Part shown: piece by piece, positions 31,723 to 41,024 of the stretch
Layout: every line of letters begins with the position of its first letter
How positions within the stretch are numbered: position 1 is the first letter of the stretch
Origin: a virus
Virus record (IMG/VR): IMGVR_UViG_3300046714_000254
Location: 1 to 48,669 of that record
Direction: 5' to 3' (one strand)
Length of the DNA stretch: 48,669 bases
Notes under the pieces: model-generated
What the model was told of the DNA's origin: nothing
Databases searched by the model: none
The model's input: only the letters and a program-made list of their open reading frames with translations
Translations under genes and position numbers: made by a program

Positions 31723-34700
31723 ATGGCGTATCCTCCGGCCTACGTTCGCGCGTACTCGTTCACTGACTTCGAGACGCTAAATCCCGGCGAGCCCAAGCCC
31801 GGCGACAAACTTGATACCGAATACGACGCGGTATCGAACGCGCTCACGGCGACACAAACAAACCTGGCTCTCATCCAGCGCGCGGACGGCGAACTCGCCA
31901 ATGAATCCGTTGGCGTGGATCAGCTCCAAGCCGGACTCTTCGACGCCATCGGCGATGCAGCGGTCGCGGACGCGGAGGCCGCTGCCGCTGCTGCTGCGGC
32001 CAGCGCAAGCGCTGCGGCGGGTTCGGCGAGCAGCGCCAGCTCGTCCGCAAGCGCAGCCTCCGCGTCAGCCGCGACTGCATCCGGTGCCGCCGCCCAGGCT
32101 GGCGTGTCGCAAGGCATCGCGCAGAGCGCGGCGAACGACGCGGCGCTCTCGGCGACCACAGCCGACACCTTCGCCGACGTGGCTGTACAGGCTGCGAACG
32201 ACACCGCCGGCTCCGTCGCCGCGACCGAAGCGGCTGTGCAACGCGCCTTCGAGTGGGCCGAACTACTCACGGGGCCGGTTCTCCCCGCCCCGCCCGGCTG
32301 GCCCGAAGCCGTGGACGATGGAATGTTCTCATCGAAGTGGTGGGCGATCCGTGCGCGTGACTACAACGCGACCGAAACCATCGACCTTGGCACCGCAGGC
32401 GCGGACATCGGCGAAGCGTTCGACATCTGGGACGCCATCCCCGGCAACGATTTGGGAGTCGGCCAGACATACGCGACGTGGGGCACGCCGACACAGACCT
32501 ACGTTCTGATCGACCGCAGCAATCCGAGTGATCCGGCGAGCTGGCAGAACATCACGGGCGGCCCAGGCCCGCCGGGGCCGGCGAATACGTTGACAGTCGG
32601 CACCGTCACGACTGGCGCGCCGGGCTCGGCCGCAGTGGTGACGATCACCGGCACCGCGCCGAATCAAGTCCTGAACATGACGATCCCGCGCGGCGACGTT
32701 GGGGCGACCGGCCCGGCCGGTCCCGCTGGCCCGCCGAATGCGCTCGCCATTGGCACGGTGACGACAGGCGCGCCGGGCTCGCCGGCCGCCGCGTCGATCA
32801 CTGGCACCGCGCCCTCGCAGACGCTGAATCTAACTATCCCGCAGGGGCCGCAGGGTATTCAGGGAATACAGGGCGTTCCGGGGCCGGCGGGAGCTGGTCT
32901 TCTCGCCGATCCGACCGCGCTCGTCGGTCTAACAGCTATCCCAGGCGTCAGCCTCGCGGCGATCCGCTCCGATGGCGCGCCCGCGCTCTCGCAAGCCATC
33001 GTGCCGACGTGGACGGGGGCACATACGTTCCGTGGCGCGGGTGGAGCGCCGTCAGCGACGGGCATCATTCTCAACGGCGGCGGCTCCGCGCAGGTTGTTT
33101 TTAGCAACTTCGCGCCGGCCGTTGACACCCGCAGTTGGGACTTCTTCGTTTCCGGGGGCGGCGCTTTCGTTGGGCGCGCGCTCAGTGACAGCTTCGCCAC
33201 CGCGAACAACTGGTTGCTGGTGTCTCGCACCCTGGCGTTAGTCACCGGGATTCAGTTCGGCAACGCCACCGACAACCCCACCTACACCTTTCTCGGCACC
33301 GGCACCGCGACCATCGGCGGAATTCTGGTGCTCAACGGCATCGGGGGATTCGACACCGAAGCGCTTCGCGTCGTAAGCGCTTCGCCGATGATCTATTGGC
33401 AGGACACGAACGCTGGCGCGAACACGGGCATCTGGGTAGACAAGATAAACGACACCGTGAGGCGCTTCGCCGTCTCATCTGACGGCGGCGCTTACGCGGA
33501 CTATCTATCAGTTACCAGAGCTGGCGGCGCGATCACGGCGTTGAACTTTGGCAACGCGATCAACAGCCCGACGTATGTCTTTCTCGGCACAGGGCTCGCC
33601 AACTTTGGCGGCTCCGGCACCTTCGCGGGCACTGTCACCGCGACAATTCTCTACGCAAACAACGGCGGGATTTCCACCAAACTGCAATCGTTCACGGGCG
33701 GGGGCACAGGGATCGTCGGAACGGAATCCAATCATCCGCTTGCCATCTACACGAACAACACGCAACGCGCGAGCTATGCCGCTGACGGTAGCGGTTTCTT
33801 TCTCGGCGTCCAGCTTCGTCATCAGAACGGCACGGCCGCCGCGCCTAGCTACTCATGGTCCGGCGAAGGGACGATGGGGTTCTACCGCGACGTAGCCGGA
33901 GCGGTCAGCTTCTCGTCAAGTTCCACCAAAGTTCTGATGTTCTCGTTGCAGGGCATCGAAAATACGAATGGTGCTCAAAGCGCTCCTTCGTACTCGTTCT
34001 TCAACGATACCAACTCCGGCTTCTATCTAGCCGCTGGCGACAACGTGCGAATCGCGGTTGGCGGCCAAGACGTGTTCGGGTGCGCGATAGTGGCTGGTAG
34101 CTTGGTCCCCTACTTCTGGGGGCAGATGGAAGCGGTCGTGGACGGAACCGCCGCCGCGCCAGCGTACTCATGGTTAGCGGACACCGACACCGGCATGTAT
34201 CGCGCTACCGCCGACACCATCGGCTTCACCACGGGCGGCGGACTGCGCGTACTTCTGTATGCGAGCGGCATGGAGATGCGCAACAACTGCCGCTTTTGGG
34301 CGGCAGATGGGGATGTCGGTGCGCCGGGGATTGCGTTCGCGGCGGACACCGACACCGGCATCTACCGCGCCAACGTGAATAGATTGGCCTTCGCGACCGG
34401 CGGTCAAGTTGGCGGTTGGTTCACGGCACCGGGCGCAAGCGCAGGCGGCGGGCTCGTCATTCTCGGCCAGCTCGACGCGGGCTACTTCAGTTCCATCTCT
34501 TTCGATTACCACACGCCGACTGCTACGGGACGGATTGGCGTTATCGACGGTGCCGGCGTTACCGCGCCGCTCACTTTGAACGCCAGCACCGTCACCGCGC
34601 CGGTTTTCATTACGTCTTCGTCGCGAGCGCTCAAGCGCGAGACCGGCGCTCCGCGAAAGCCCGCCAACATCCTCGCGCGACTGCGCCCGCTCCTGTATCG

Positions 34701-34857
34701 GCTGCTCGACGGCGATGACCGCGAACAGTTAGGGCTCATCGCCGAAGAAGTACACGCCGTTTGCCCGCAGCTCTCAGACGGCAAGACCGTGGCCTACGAC
34801 CGCCTTGCAATCCTCCTGCTCGCCGCGTGGCAGGACGAACACGCGGAGGCTGCGTAA
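31723..34857 (+). CDS. Tail fibre with collagen-like stalk and S74 C-terminal chaperone
   Basis: 1044 residues from ATG 31723 (GGAG just upstream). Order: virion-binding N-terminus; Ala/Ser-rich coiled region (residues about 82-170); a domain with Trp/Asp motifs; collagen-like GPPGPA tracts with two GTVTTGAPGS repeats (about 279-391); then several beta repeats of the form DTDTGxYR (about 707-893). The last 80 residues (SSRALKRETG onward) match the intramolecular chaperone/S74 peptidase found on tail fibres and tailspikes; the Ser near residue 966 is the likely cleavage point. It forms a trimer that binds the host surface. Start and length are clear. Confidence 0.9.
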   Translation: MAYPPAYVRAYSFTDFETLNPGEPKPGDKLDTEYDAVSNALTATQTNLALIQRADGELANESVGVDQLQAGLFDAIGDAAVADAEAAAAAAAASASAAAGSASSASSSASAASASAATASGAAAQAGVSQGIAQSAANDAALSATTADTFADVAVQAANDTAGSVAATEAAVQRAFEWAELLTGPVLPAPPGWPEAVDDGMFSSKWWAIRARDYNATETIDLGTAGADIGEAFDIWDAIPGNDLGVGQTYATWGTPTQTYVLIDRSNPSDPASWQNITGGPGPPGPANTLTVGTVTTGAPGSAAVVTITGTAPNQVLNMTIPRGDVGATGPAGPAGPPNALAIGTVTTGAPGSPAAASITGTAPSQTLNLTIPQGPQGIQGIQGVPGPAGAGLLADPTALVGLTAIPGVSLAAIRSDGAPALSQAIVPTWTGAHTFRGAGGAPSATGIILNGGGSAQVVFSNFAPAVDTRSWDFFVSGGGAFVGRALSDSFATANNWLLVSRTLALVTGIQFGNATDNPTYTFLGTGTATIGGILVLNGIGGFDTEALRVVSASPMIYWQDTNAGANTGIWVDKINDTVRRFAVSSDGGAYADYLSVTRAGGAITALNFGNAINSPTYVFLGTGLANFGGSGTFAGTVTATILYANNGGISTKLQSFTGGGTGIVGTESNHPLAIYTNNTQRASYAADGSGFFLGVQLRHQNGTAAAPSYSWSGEGTMGFYRDVAGAVSFSSSSTKVLMFSLQGIENTNGAQSAPSYSFFNDTNSGFYLAAGDNVRIAVGGQDVFGCAIVAGSLVPYFWGQMEAVVDGTAAAPAYSWLADTDTGMYRATADTIGFTTGGGLRVLLYASGMEMRNNCRFWAADGDVGAPGIAFAADTDTGIYRANVNRLAFATGGQVGGWFTAPGASAGGGLVILGQLDAGYFSSISFDYHTPTATGRIGVIDGAGVTAPLTLNASTVTAPVFITSSSRALKRETGAPRKPANILARLRPLLYRLLDGDDREQLGLIAEEVHAVCPQLSDGKTVAYDRLAILLLAAWQDEHAEAA

Positions 34858-35642
34858 TGGCAACCGGCTTCTTTGTCAGCGGTCGCGGTGACTTGGATGT
34901 GCTGTTTGCTCCGCGCGTGAGCGCGGCTGTCGCCAACACCGGTTTCAGGAGCAACGGCGGCGTTGACCTTGCGCAGCGTTTCGAGCCGCGCGGCGCGACA
35001 GCGGCTATCGCCAACACCAACTTCAAGGCGGGCGCGAATGACCTTGCGCAGCTCTTCAAGGCGTTTGGCGTATTCGCTCCCGTCATCCGCACCTACGACA
35101 CGCCAGTAGTCGGCGCAACCGAAACCGTGCCGGCCGGCGCAACGTCGGTGACGATCAAGGTGTGGGGCGCGGGCGGCGGCGGCGGACTGTTCACCGGCCC
35201 ACCGGGCGGCGGCGGAGGCGGCGGCGGCTACGCCGAACGAACACTCAGCGTCACGGGTGGACAGACGTTCACCTACTCCGTGGGCGCTGGCGGCATCGGC
35301 CTCCAAGGTCCAGGCAACGGCAGCGGTGCGAGCGGCGGCAACAGCAACGTCGTCTCCGTATCGCCGGCCTTCACGCAGGCGTGCAACGGTGCGGCCCCCG
35401 GCCAGCAAGCAACTGGCGGCGCTGGCGGCACCGTCTCCAACACCGGCGGATCGGTGAGCACGACGGGCGGCAACGGCGCGGCGACTGTCACCGGCGGCTC
35501 ATCGCCCAACGGCGGCGGCCAACAAACCACTAGCGGCGGAGCGGGCAACGTCCCCGGCGGCGGCGGGGCCGGCCACCTCAACTCTGGTTCCAACAAGGCC
35601 GGCAACGGCTCGAACGCCCGCGTGCAGTTCTCATACACCTAA
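34857..35642 (+). CDS. Glycine-rich adhesin-like protein
   Basis: 261 residues; the ATG overlaps the tail-fibre stop (TAATG), so expression is coupled. The first 60 residues contain three related DLxxLF/DLAQRF units. Then comes TVPAGATSVTIKVWGAGGGGG, the start of the Gly_rich_2 type, and a long tract of Gly runs (GPPGGGGGGGG and more). Such glycine-rich folds form the tips of some phage adhesins, where they can carry receptor-binding loops. It is placed right after the fibre, which supports a receptor-binding tip or an assembly partner. Inference. Confidence 0.7.
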   Translation: MATGFFVSGRGDLDVLFAPRVSAAVANTGFRSNGGVDLAQRFEPRGATAAIANTNFKAGANDLAQLFKAFGVFAPVIRTYDTPVVGATETVPAGATSVTIKVWGAGGGGGLFTGPPGGGGGGGGYAERTLSVTGGQTFTYSVGAGGIGLQGPGNGSGASGGNSNVVSVSPAFTQACNGAAPGQQATGGAGGTVSNTGGSVSTTGGNGAATVTGGSSPNGGGQQTTSGGAGNVPGGGGAGHLNSGSNKAGNGSNARVQFSYT

Positions 35643-35656
35643 CTAGCGAGGCACAC

Positions 35657-35875
35657 ATGAAAAACGGACACGATCAGCAGCAAGTTCAGATCAACCCGCA
35701 AGCCGCCGCAGCGTATGCGTTGCAGTTTCTGGAGCTGGTCCCGCACACGCGCCAGCAGCGCGAGCAGTACGACATTGCGACCGGCATGTTGCAGGCCATC
35801 GCGACAGGGCAAGTGATCCTGGCCCCGCCGCCATCTCTGCCCGCCCCGGCACCGGAGCAAGTACAGCCCTCATGA
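35657..35875 (+). CDS. Small hypothetical protein
   Basis: 72 residues, ATG 35657 after GCGAGG. Helical (QINPQAAAAYALQFLELVP) with a Pro-rich tail. Its stop overlaps the start of the lipoprotein gene (ATGA). Possibly involved in virion assembly; no motif. Confidence 0.6.
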   Translation: MKNGHDQQQVQINPQAAAAYALQFLELVPHTRQQREQYDIATGMLQAIATGQVILAPPPSLPAPAPEQVQPS

Positions 35876-36165
35876 AAACGGCGGCGCTCATCGCTCTGTC
35901 ACTACTCGCAGGCTGCGCGGTTTACCGCTCGCCTGACGGGCGGCTTGAGCGACGCACGCCGCACGTCACCCTTCTCCTGTGCATCTTCGCGAGCTGCCAC
36001 ATTCCATCGCTAAACGAGCGGTCAAGCGATCTTGCAGGAGTAAAACGAGAAACGCCGACCCCTTCGCCCAGCGTCTGCAAAGACGAAAGCACGCCGACCC
36101 CGTATGCCTCGCGGCTGGGTTTCGACATGCGGGCGGAGGGGATCGGCTCCGGTGTGCTGCGATGA
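35872..36165 (+). CDS. Putative lipoprotein, outer-membrane spanin candidate
   Basis: 97 residues. N-terminal signal with lipobox LLAGC (cleavage before Cys 15), then a short mature part with Ser, Thr and Pro runs. Small lipoproteins with Pro/Ser content are typical of Rz1-like outer-membrane spanins, but the usual inner-membrane partner nested in the same place is not evident. A superinfection-blocking lipoprotein is the alternative. It overlaps terL by ATGA. Confidence 0.55.
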   Translation: MKTAALIALSLLAGCAVYRSPDGRLERRTPHVTLLLCIFASCHIPSLNERSSDLAGVKRETPTPSPSVCKDESTPTPYASRLGFDMRAEGIGSGVLR

Positions 36166-37787
36166 CCGCGCCGCGTAAACGCAAAGCCGCCAGCGGCACC
36201 GATCTCGACAAGCAAGTTAAGGACATGCTGACGACGCACACGCGTCTTGAAGCGATGCAGCGGCTTGAGGTTTTCGCGAAGGCTCGCGATGACTTCCTCC
36301 TGTACTGCCGGCTGATGATGCCGACACCCGACGAGCCCGATGACTTGAACGCGTCGCTGTACGAAGTGGCGAAGCATCACAAGATTCTCGCCGCCGCGCT
36401 CGAACAGGTGGAGAAAGGCGTCTGGCCCAGGCTGATCGTCACGATGCCGCCGCGCCACGGCAAGACGCAGCAGATCAGCAAGTTTTTCCCGGCGTGGTTC
36501 ACGGGCAAGGACCCGTACCGCTCCACGATTATCGCCACCTACAACGACGACTACGCCGGAGATATCGGCCGCGACGTGCGCGACGTGCTGCGCCATCCGC
36601 GTCACCGCGACATCTTCCCGTTGTGCAAGCTCAAGACCGGCGCGCAAGGATCAGACCGCATCAAGACCGCGGCGAATGGCCAGCTCTCATTCGTGGGCCG
36701 TGGCAGTAGTTCGACAGGTCGCGGCGGCCATCTACTCATCGCCGACGATTTGATTAAAGACGCGGAAGAAGCCGATAGCCCAACGATCCGCGAAAAAATC
36801 TGGCAGTGGTTTGTGAAGGTGTTCCTCACGCGCCAGATGCGCGCGGGCTCGTGCGTCGTCCTCGTGATGACTCGATGGAACGAGGATGACGTTGTAGGGC
36901 GCCTAACTGATCCGCACAACCCCGCGTACAACAAGGAAGAAGCCGCGAAGTGGAAGGTGCTGAACCTGCCGGCGATTGCGGAACTGAACGACCCGATGAA
37001 CCGCAAGCCCGGCGAAGCGCTGTGGCCTGAGCGCTTCCCGATCCCGATGCTCGAAGCGCAGAAGCGCATGGACCCGTCTGGCTTCATGGCGCTGTATCAG
37101 CAGCGGCCCTCCCCCGAAGAAGGCGCGTTTTTCCGCGCGGCCTGGCTCAAGACCTACGTGGCGTCCACGCGCCCGCGAGCGGAGGAGATGCGTATCTACG
37201 CGGCGAGCGATCACGCCATCGGCACGGATCGCAAGAAGCATGACGCCTCCGTGATGGTGATCGCGGGCGTGTGCCCTAACAAGTATCTGTGGCTGCTCGA
37301 CTGCTACTGGGATCGCAGGCCGCCGGATCAGACCGTTGAAGCGATGCTCGACATGTGCGCGTTGTGGAAGCCGTCGTTCTGGTTCGCGGAGAACGAGGCG
37401 ATTCTCAAATCGATCGGCCCGTGGATTCACAAGCGAAAGATAGAGCGCGGCATTCCAGTCGTGATCGATCCGATGCCGGTCCACAAAAACAAAGAAGCCA
37501 TCGCGCAGTCGATTGCCGGGCTCATGCAAGCCGGCCGCGTTGTATTCCCGCGCGCCGCTCCGTGGTTCCCGGAAGCCAAGCATGAGCTTATGCACTTTCC
37601 CCACGGCGCGAACGATGACTTCGTGTCGGCGGTTTCGATCATGGGCCTGAAAGTCTTGCAGCTCATCGCCGGCACGCCGCAGCGCGACGTTGCATCCCCT
37701 GCCGTCAACACGTTCGGCTGGTGGAAAAAAGAGATGGAGTATCAACAGAAGCAGCGCGAAGCCCCGCAGCTCGCGGAGGTGTGGTGA
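36162..37787 (+). CDS. terL: Terminase large subunit
   Basis: 541 residues from ATG 36162, overlapping the preceding stop; a longer reading from 35979 lies inside the lipoprotein gene and is rejected. Walker A PPRHGKT is at 96-102 and Walker B LLIADD at 191-196. The C-terminal RNase H-like nuclease has acidic residues in AASDHA (D350) and NDDF (485-486). It cuts concatemeric DNA and pumps it into the prohead. It lies next to the portal gene, its docking partner. Confidence 0.93.
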   Translation: MTAPRKRKAASGTDLDKQVKDMLTTHTRLEAMQRLEVFAKARDDFLLYCRLMMPTPDEPDDLNASLYEVAKHHKILAAALEQVEKGVWPRLIVTMPPRHGKTQQISKFFPAWFTGKDPYRSTIIATYNDDYAGDIGRDVRDVLRHPRHRDIFPLCKLKTGAQGSDRIKTAANGQLSFVGRGSSSTGRGGHLLIADDLIKDAEEADSPTIREKIWQWFVKVFLTRQMRAGSCVVLVMTRWNEDDVVGRLTDPHNPAYNKEEAAKWKVLNLPAIAELNDPMNRKPGEALWPERFPIPMLEAQKRMDPSGFMALYQQRPSPEEGAFFRAAWLKTYVASTRPRAEEMRIYAASDHAIGTDRKKHDASVMVIAGVCPNKYLWLLDCYWDRRPPDQTVEAMLDMCALWKPSFWFAENEAILKSIGPWIHKRKIERGIPVVIDPMPVHKNKEAIAQSIAGLMQAGRVVFPRAAPWFPEAKHELMHFPHGANDDFVSAVSIMGLKVLQLIAGTPQRDVASPAVNTFGWWKKEMEYQQKQREAPQLAEVW

Positions 37788-39859
37788 TGATTATCAAAGG
37801 CTATGACATCGAAGTCCCGGAGGCCCGTGCGGCGCTGGTACTGGAGATGCAAGAAGAAGTACGCGCGGATAAAAAACACTTTCGCGATGCCTTCAAACAG
37901 ATGTTAGACGACATGGAAGTGGCGTGGAACGGCGCGTCGAAGTCGTGGCCGAAGGCCAACTACAAGGTCAATATCACGCAGCGCTTCGTTCGCCAGAAGG
38001 TCGCGAGCCTGTACGCCAAGAATCCTCGAGCTTTGGCCAAGTGTCGGCCGAAACTTAAGTACCGCGTGTGGGACGGCACGATGGAACAGTTGCAGGGTGC
38101 CGCGCAGGGCATGCCAGACCCCATGACCGCGATGATGATTATTCAGGACGTGCAACAGGGAAAAGCCGAAGAGGAGATGTACAAGAAGCTCGGCAAGACG
38201 CTTGAGTGCTGCTTCCACTACTACATTGACGAACAGATTCCCTCGTTCAAATCGCAGATGAAGCGTTGCGTTCGCTCCGCGATCCAGACTTCCGTGGGAT
38301 ACGTGAAGTTGGGGTTCCAGCGTGAGACCGATTTGTCGCCTGACAACAAGGCGAAGATCGCAGACAGCCAGCAACGCCTCGCGCACATTCAGCGGCTGCT
38401 CGATGAATTGAGCGAAGACGGCGACAAGACGATGTACGACGCGGAAGCCGAAGAACTGCGGCTCTCTGTCGAACAGCTCCGCAAGGAGCCGATGGTCATT
38501 ATCCGCGAAGGTCTCGTGTTCGACTTTCCGAAACCAACTTCCGTGATACCGGACAGAAAGTGTATATCGCTGGACGGCTGGATCGGGGCCGACTGGCTCA
38601 CGGAAGAGATTTTCATGACGCCCGATGAGGTGAAGGAGTTTTACCAGCTCGACCTCTCCGGCGTTTCGACGCCCGGCACCGGCCCAGGCTACGCCGCGTA
38701 TTCGACCAGCGGCACGGAATACCGGCAGAACCCGCGCACGGATTTGTCCGGCAAGCGCGACGACCTCGTGTGCGTGTGGATGATGTATCACAAGCCCACG
38801 GGCCTGAAGTTCGAGATGGCCGATGGCTACAAGGATTTTCTCAAGGAGCCAGAAGGCCCGGAAGTTGTCGTCGAACGCTACTTCCCCATCTACGCGTTGT
38901 GCTTCAACGAGCTGGAACACCCAACGAAGCTGTTTCCGCCGTCCGACGTATGCAACATGACGCCGCAGCAGATGGAACTGAACCGGCAGAAAGAAGCGTT
39001 GCGTGAACATCGCAAGGCGAACCGCCCAGGTTACGTGACACCGAAAGGCGCGCTCAGTGAAGGCGACAAGCAGGCGCTCATGGGGCAGGAAGCCAACGGC
39101 GTCGTGGAGCTGGACGGCATGATGCCCGGCAACAAGGTCACAGACTTGCTGCAAGGAATCCCGAAAGTCGGCGTCGATCCGAACCTGTACGAATCGCAGG
39201 GGATCATGGACGACGTGTACAAGACCGTGGGCATGGCGGAACCCGGTTTCGGCGGCAGCTCGGGCGACACGGCGACGGCCGTGGCCACCGCCGAACAGGC
39301 GCGCACCGCAGCGCTCGAAGCCGAAGCGGACCAGTTGAACGACTATCTGTCAGTGCTGGCGCGTGACGCATCGCAAATCATGCTCACCGAACTCGACCCG
39401 CAGACCGTGCAGCAGATTGCCGGACCCGGCGCGGTCTGGCCGCAGATGAACCGCGACCAGATTCAGGCCGAGATGCACCTTGAGATTGTCGCCGGCTCCA
39501 ACGGCCGACCGAACAAAATCCAGCGACAGCAAGCGCTGCAACAGCTCGTGCCGTTCCTGCTCCAGATTCCCGGCGTCAATCCGCAGTGGTTGGGACAGAA
39601 ACTCATTGAAGCGATTGATGATTCGATTGACCTGACCGAAGCGTTCACCGCGAACGTGCCTTCGATCCAGATGATGAACAACGCCCCTCCTCCGCAACCC
39701 GGTGGACCCGGCGCGGAAGAACCGGGCGCGCAAGGTGCGGAAGGTGGCAACAACGCGCAGCAACCGCCGACACAACCGCAAGGAGCTGGCCCGGCTTTAC
39801 CCGGTCAAGGTGGCCCAGGGCGACCGCCGATGGTCCCGCTTCCGCAGTACAACGCGTAG
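37787..39859 (+). CDS. Portal protein
   Basis: 690 residues from ATG 37787 (TGATG overlap with the terminase stop). The pattern fits podovirus portals: an N-terminal region (YKVNITQRFVRQKVASLYAKNP), long charged helices, a middle domain (PTSVIPDRKCISLDGW), then AEPGFGGSSGDTATAVATAEQ and a C-terminal tail rich in Gln/Pro/Gly that may plug or line the channel. It forms the 12-subunit ring at one vertex through which DNA enters and leaves. Position between terminase and scaffold supports the call. Confidence 0.88.
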   Translation: MIIKGYDIEVPEARAALVLEMQEEVRADKKHFRDAFKQMLDDMEVAWNGASKSWPKANYKVNITQRFVRQKVASLYAKNPRALAKCRPKLKYRVWDGTMEQLQGAAQGMPDPMTAMMIIQDVQQGKAEEEMYKKLGKTLECCFHYYIDEQIPSFKSQMKRCVRSAIQTSVGYVKLGFQRETDLSPDNKAKIADSQQRLAHIQRLLDELSEDGDKTMYDAEAEELRLSVEQLRKEPMVIIREGLVFDFPKPTSVIPDRKCISLDGWIGADWLTEEIFMTPDEVKEFYQLDLSGVSTPGTGPGYAAYSTSGTEYRQNPRTDLSGKRDDLVCVWMMYHKPTGLKFEMADGYKDFLKEPEGPEVVVERYFPIYALCFNELEHPTKLFPPSDVCNMTPQQMELNRQKEALREHRKANRPGYVTPKGALSEGDKQALMGQEANGVVELDGMMPGNKVTDLLQGIPKVGVDPNLYESQGIMDDVYKTVGMAEPGFGGSSGDTATAVATAEQARTAALEAEADQLNDYLSVLARDASQIMLTELDPQTVQQIAGPGAVWPQMNRDQIQAEMHLEIVAGSNGRPNKIQRQQALQQLVPFLLQIPGVNPQWLGQKLIEAIDDSIDLTEAFTANVPSIQMMNNAPPPQPGGPGAEEPGAQGAEGGNNAQQPPTQPQGAGPALPGQGGPGRPPMVPLPQYNA

Positions 39860-39863
39860 GTAG

Positions 39864-39891
39864 CCGACAGCGGTCTATAGACCGCTGTCGG
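39864..39891 (+). other. Perfect 28-bp palindrome (hairpin)
   Basis: A 12-bp stem (39864-39875 with 39880-39891) with the loop TATA, 5 bases after the portal stop. No T run follows, so it may be a processing site, a partial terminator or a protein-binding site that sets the portal:capsid ratio. Confidence 0.65.
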
Positions 39892-39935
39892 TTGCGTGGC
39901 GTATATTCCGCGCGTTCGCTCATACGAGACGCACC

Positions 39936-40994
39936 GTGGCAAAAGACGACGACCAATCGACTGATACCCCGGAGCCGGAACCGTCACCCGGCAGCGAACC
40001 AGCCCCCGACGTACGCGATGACAAGTCGCCCGCAGAGTCGTCACCTGCGAAGGACGAGGACAAGAAGACCCTACTGGATGCCGTGAAGTCGGCTCTCGAT
40101 GTGAAGAACATCGAAGACGAAGACGAGCCAGTGGCCATCAAGTCCAAAGCGGAACCGTCCACCGCCGAAGGCGATAAGCCGGGAAGCGAAGGCGACAAGA
40201 AGCCAGATACGAAAGATGACGTGAGCGACGTTGCGTTGCTCGCGGCGCTGGAAAAGTTTAAGGGCGATGTTCCTCTCAACAAGATCGAGCGCTTCCGCGA
40301 AGTCTTGGACGAGAACAAAACCTTGAAGGGCGCGAACGAGCGCTATCGCGAGATGGACAGTACTTTGACTGCCATCGGTCGCGACGCGCAGAAGATGGGC
40401 ATGACGCAGGACGACATGGCCCAACTGTTCGCATGGCCCCGACTACTTGCGAGTGATCCGAAGAAAGCGGTTGAACAGCTCCAAGAGTTCACCGCTACGT
40501 GGCAAGAGAAGGTTGGGTACTCGTTACCCGCCGACTTGAAAGGGAAAGTCGATGACGGCGTTCTCGATGAGGCCACGGCGAAAGAGGTAGCGCAGCTACG
40601 CGCGACGACAAACCTTGATCGCACCCGTACCCAAGTGGAAACGGCGGAACGCGAGCAGACCAGCAAAGCGCAGCGATCCCGCGAGATTCACGATTCAGTC
40701 AACGCGTATCAGGCAGAACTGAAAGCCTCTGACCCCGACTACACGCCGGAAAAGCACGACATGGTGGTCGATGCGTTGACTGCATTGGTCACGAAGCACG
40801 GCGTACCGCAGACGGTCGCAGATGCGCGGGGAATGGCGAAGACAGCCTTTGACACCGTGACGAAGCGATTGGAGCGATTGAAGCCGCAGCCTCGTGCCGT
40901 ATCCAGCCCAAGCGTCGGCCGACGTTTATCCAAGCCGGCTGAGTCACAACCCAAGTCAATGCGCGAAGCAATCGAGAACGCGCTCGGCGGGTAG
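39936..40994 (+). CDS. Scaffold protein
   Basis: 352 residues from a GTG start at 39936 (ribosome site weak). Very acidic, with a disordered N-terminus (DTPEPEPSPGSEPAP), then long charged helices and coiled regions, and a basic end. Place directly before the major capsid gene, together with this composition, is typical of podovirus scaffolds, which shape the prohead and then leave or are cleaved. No protease motif is visible. Exact start could be a few codons different. Confidence 0.8.
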   Translation: MAKDDDQSTDTPEPEPSPGSEPAPDVRDDKSPAESSPAKDEDKKTLLDAVKSALDVKNIEDEDEPVAIKSKAEPSTAEGDKPGSEGDKKPDTKDDVSDVALLAALEKFKGDVPLNKIERFREVLDENKTLKGANERYREMDSTLTAIGRDAQKMGMTQDDMAQLFAWPRLLASDPKKAVEQLQEFTATWQEKVGYSLPADLKGKVDDGVLDEATAKEVAQLRATTNLDRTRTQVETAEREQTSKAQRSREIHDSVNAYQAELKASDPDYTPEKHDMVVDALTALVTKHGVPQTVADARGMAKTAFDTVTKRLERLKPQPRAVSSPSVGRRLSKPAESQPKSMREAIENALGG

Positions 40995-41024
40995 TTCGGT
41001 CGGCCTCGTTCGGAGGCTGCACAC

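Noticed and set aside
31723-34857. Diversity-generating retroelement acting on the tail fibre
   Set aside because: No reverse transcriptase and no template/variable repeat pair found; the repeats in the fibre are structural (collagen-like and DTDTG units).
37904-39154. 416-codon open frame antisense to the portal gene
   Set aside because: No motif, no ribosome site, and the portal reading is clearly real.
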